DNA from: DATMNI01 sp963817515
GTDB taxonomy: Bacteria; Acidobacteriota; Terriglobia; Bryobacterales; Bryobacteraceae
NCBI GenBank assembly: GCA_963817515.1
Contig: CAWFPJ010000039.1
Span: 434,001-498,000, forward strand
Direction of reading: 5' to 3'
Length of the DNA: 64,000 bases
Position numbers and translations under genes: made by a program. The first letter of the stretch is position 1; every line of letters begins with the position of its first letter. The notes under the pieces were generated by a model, which did no database searches, was not told where the DNA came from, and was given only the letters and a program-made list of their open reading frames with translations. Shown here piece by piece: positions 62,889 through 64,000 of this stretch.

Positions 62889-64000
62889 TGGCCGTAGTGC
62901 ACATCAATGTTGCCTTCGGGAAAACCGGCATTGCCCTGAACCTGCCGGAGGGATTTCGCTATCGCGTTCTGGAGGCCCGCGCCGCCACGCCGCTGCCGGA
63001 CTGGCAATCCGCCCTCGAGTTGGCCCTCGATCAGCCGATCGGCTCTCGGCCGTTGGCTGAGTTGGCGCGCGGCAAACGCAGCGCCGCTATTTCGGTTTGC
63101 GATATTACGCGGCCCGCGCCCAACCGCAAGACTCTTCCGCCTGTGCTGCGCCGTCTGGAACAGGCCGGCATCCCGCGGGAGGGCGTGACGATTCTGATTG
63201 CCACGGGGTTGCACCGCGCGGCCACCGACGCCGAAATCCGCGAAATCTGCGGTGAGGAAATCGCAGCCGCCTATCGGGTTGTCAACCACGACGCCCGGGA
63301 TCTCGCGTCGCATCGCCATCTGGGATCGACAGCCGCCGCTACCCCGGTCTATATCGACGACCGGTTCATAGGCGCCGATCTTCACGTCACGCTGGGCTTC
63401 ATCGAACCGCACCTGATGCTCGGTTTCTCGGGCGGACGGAAACTGGTTGCGCCCGGGCTGGCCGCTCAGGAGACCATCAAGGTTCTGCACAGCCCGAAGT
63501 TCATGCGGGATTCGCGGGCGGCCGAGGGCTCGATCGAGGACAACCCGCTGCATCGCGAACTGCTGGAAATTGCACGCATGGCGCGGCATGATTTCCTGCT
63601 GGACGTGGCACTGGCGCGCGACCGGTCGATTGCCGCCGTTTTCGCCGGGCACCCGGAGTTGGCGCATCGCAGCGGAGTTGAATTCGTTTCGCAGGTGATG
63701 CTGGAGAAACTCGATGAGCCGGTGGATGCCGCCATCACAACCTCGGCCGGATACCCCCTCGACCTTACGTTCTATCAGGCCATCAAAGGCGTGACCGCAG
63801 CTTCCCACATCGTAAAACCGGGAGGCAGAATTTTGCTGGTGGCGGCCTGCCAGGAGGGCGCTGGAGCGCCGGAGTTCCAGCGAATGCTGGCCCAAGGCAC
63901 ATCGGACGCCGGGTTTCTGGAGCGCATTGCAGCCGCGCCCGTAGTCATCGATCAGTGGCAGCTTGAGAAGCTGGCGATGGTCACCACGCGGCAGCAGCTC
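62889..64000 (+). CDS. larA: Nickel-dependent lactate racemase (LarA), 3' truncated by window end
   Basis: About 370 codons visible; the window ends mid-gene. VCDITRPAPNRKTLPP, TILIATGLHRAAT, GFIEPHLMLGFSGGRKLVAP and TTSAGYPLDLTFYQAIKG are LarA signatures; the conserved Lys after GFSGGRK is where the pincer nickel cofactor is tethered in the family. It interconverts D- and L-lactate or acts on a related hydroxy acid. Larabiosynthesis genes are not in the window. Start ATG 62889 is chosen; a TTG lies upstream without support. Confidence 0.88.

Overview
The window is GC-rich, densely coded bacterial DNA with no gene-free stretch above 300 bases. The gene set suggests an Acidobacteriota genome, probably of the Bryobacterales/Solibacter type: BamA/OmpH for an outer membrane, a CarD-type regulator, many secreted peptidases and amidohydrolases, an aa3 oxidase operon, and abundant short palindromic repeats. 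The phylum call is inference from gene content and style. No rRNA, tRNA, CRISPR array, integrase or transposase was seen.

Layout. 0.2-3.6 kb: two sugar-phosphate-isomerase-like TIM barrels, a VOC protein and an NAD-dependent epimerase. 3.7-8.3 kb: bamA, ompH/skp and a secreted protein. 8.3-13.5 kb (minus strand): enoyl-CoA hydratase, ribH, nusB, a CtpA protease and guaA, divergent from lepA (13.6-15.4 kb). 15.4-21.8 kb: U32/RlhA-like protein, then pheS-pheT and an HNH protein. 21.8-25.0 kb: convergent M20 and M28 peptidases. 25.1-29.5 kb: cytochrome c oxidase operon (II, I, III-like, III, IV and a small CxxC membrane protein). 29.6-36 kb: acyltransferase, DUF2752 and zinc-ribbon membrane proteins, CarD with a small upstream ORF, a LytTR/LytS pair and a LiaF-like protein. 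36.1-36.75 kb: a 5'-truncated metY remnant.

36.8-46.5 kb is the metabolic centrepiece: an eight-gene operon taking xanthine to glyoxylate, ammonia and CO2: xdhA, an xdhB-uraD fusion, urate oxidase, HIU hydrolase, allantoate amidohydrolase, allantoinase, ureidoglycine aminohydrolase and ureidoglycolate amidohydrolase. Malate synthase, which consumes glyoxylate, lies at 61-63 kb. 46.6-47.1 kb: HicB-HicA. 47.1-56.2 kb: TolC-adaptor-RND-YncE efflux operon with an OmpR-type two-component system. 56.4-64 kb: gamma-glutamyltransferase, a lipoprotein amidohydrolase, a DUF1572/DinB-like protein, hemerythrin, a secreted protein, malate synthase and a LarA-type racemase cut by the window end.

Two window-wide patterns deserve attention. 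First, ten genes carry single-base frameshifts, twelve of thirteen being a net +1, which looks like insertion-biased consensus error rather than decay. Second, several short palindromic repeat families occur, one with compensatory stem changes around a constant CAAGA loop; they sit at or inside gene 3' ends and often supply the stop codon.
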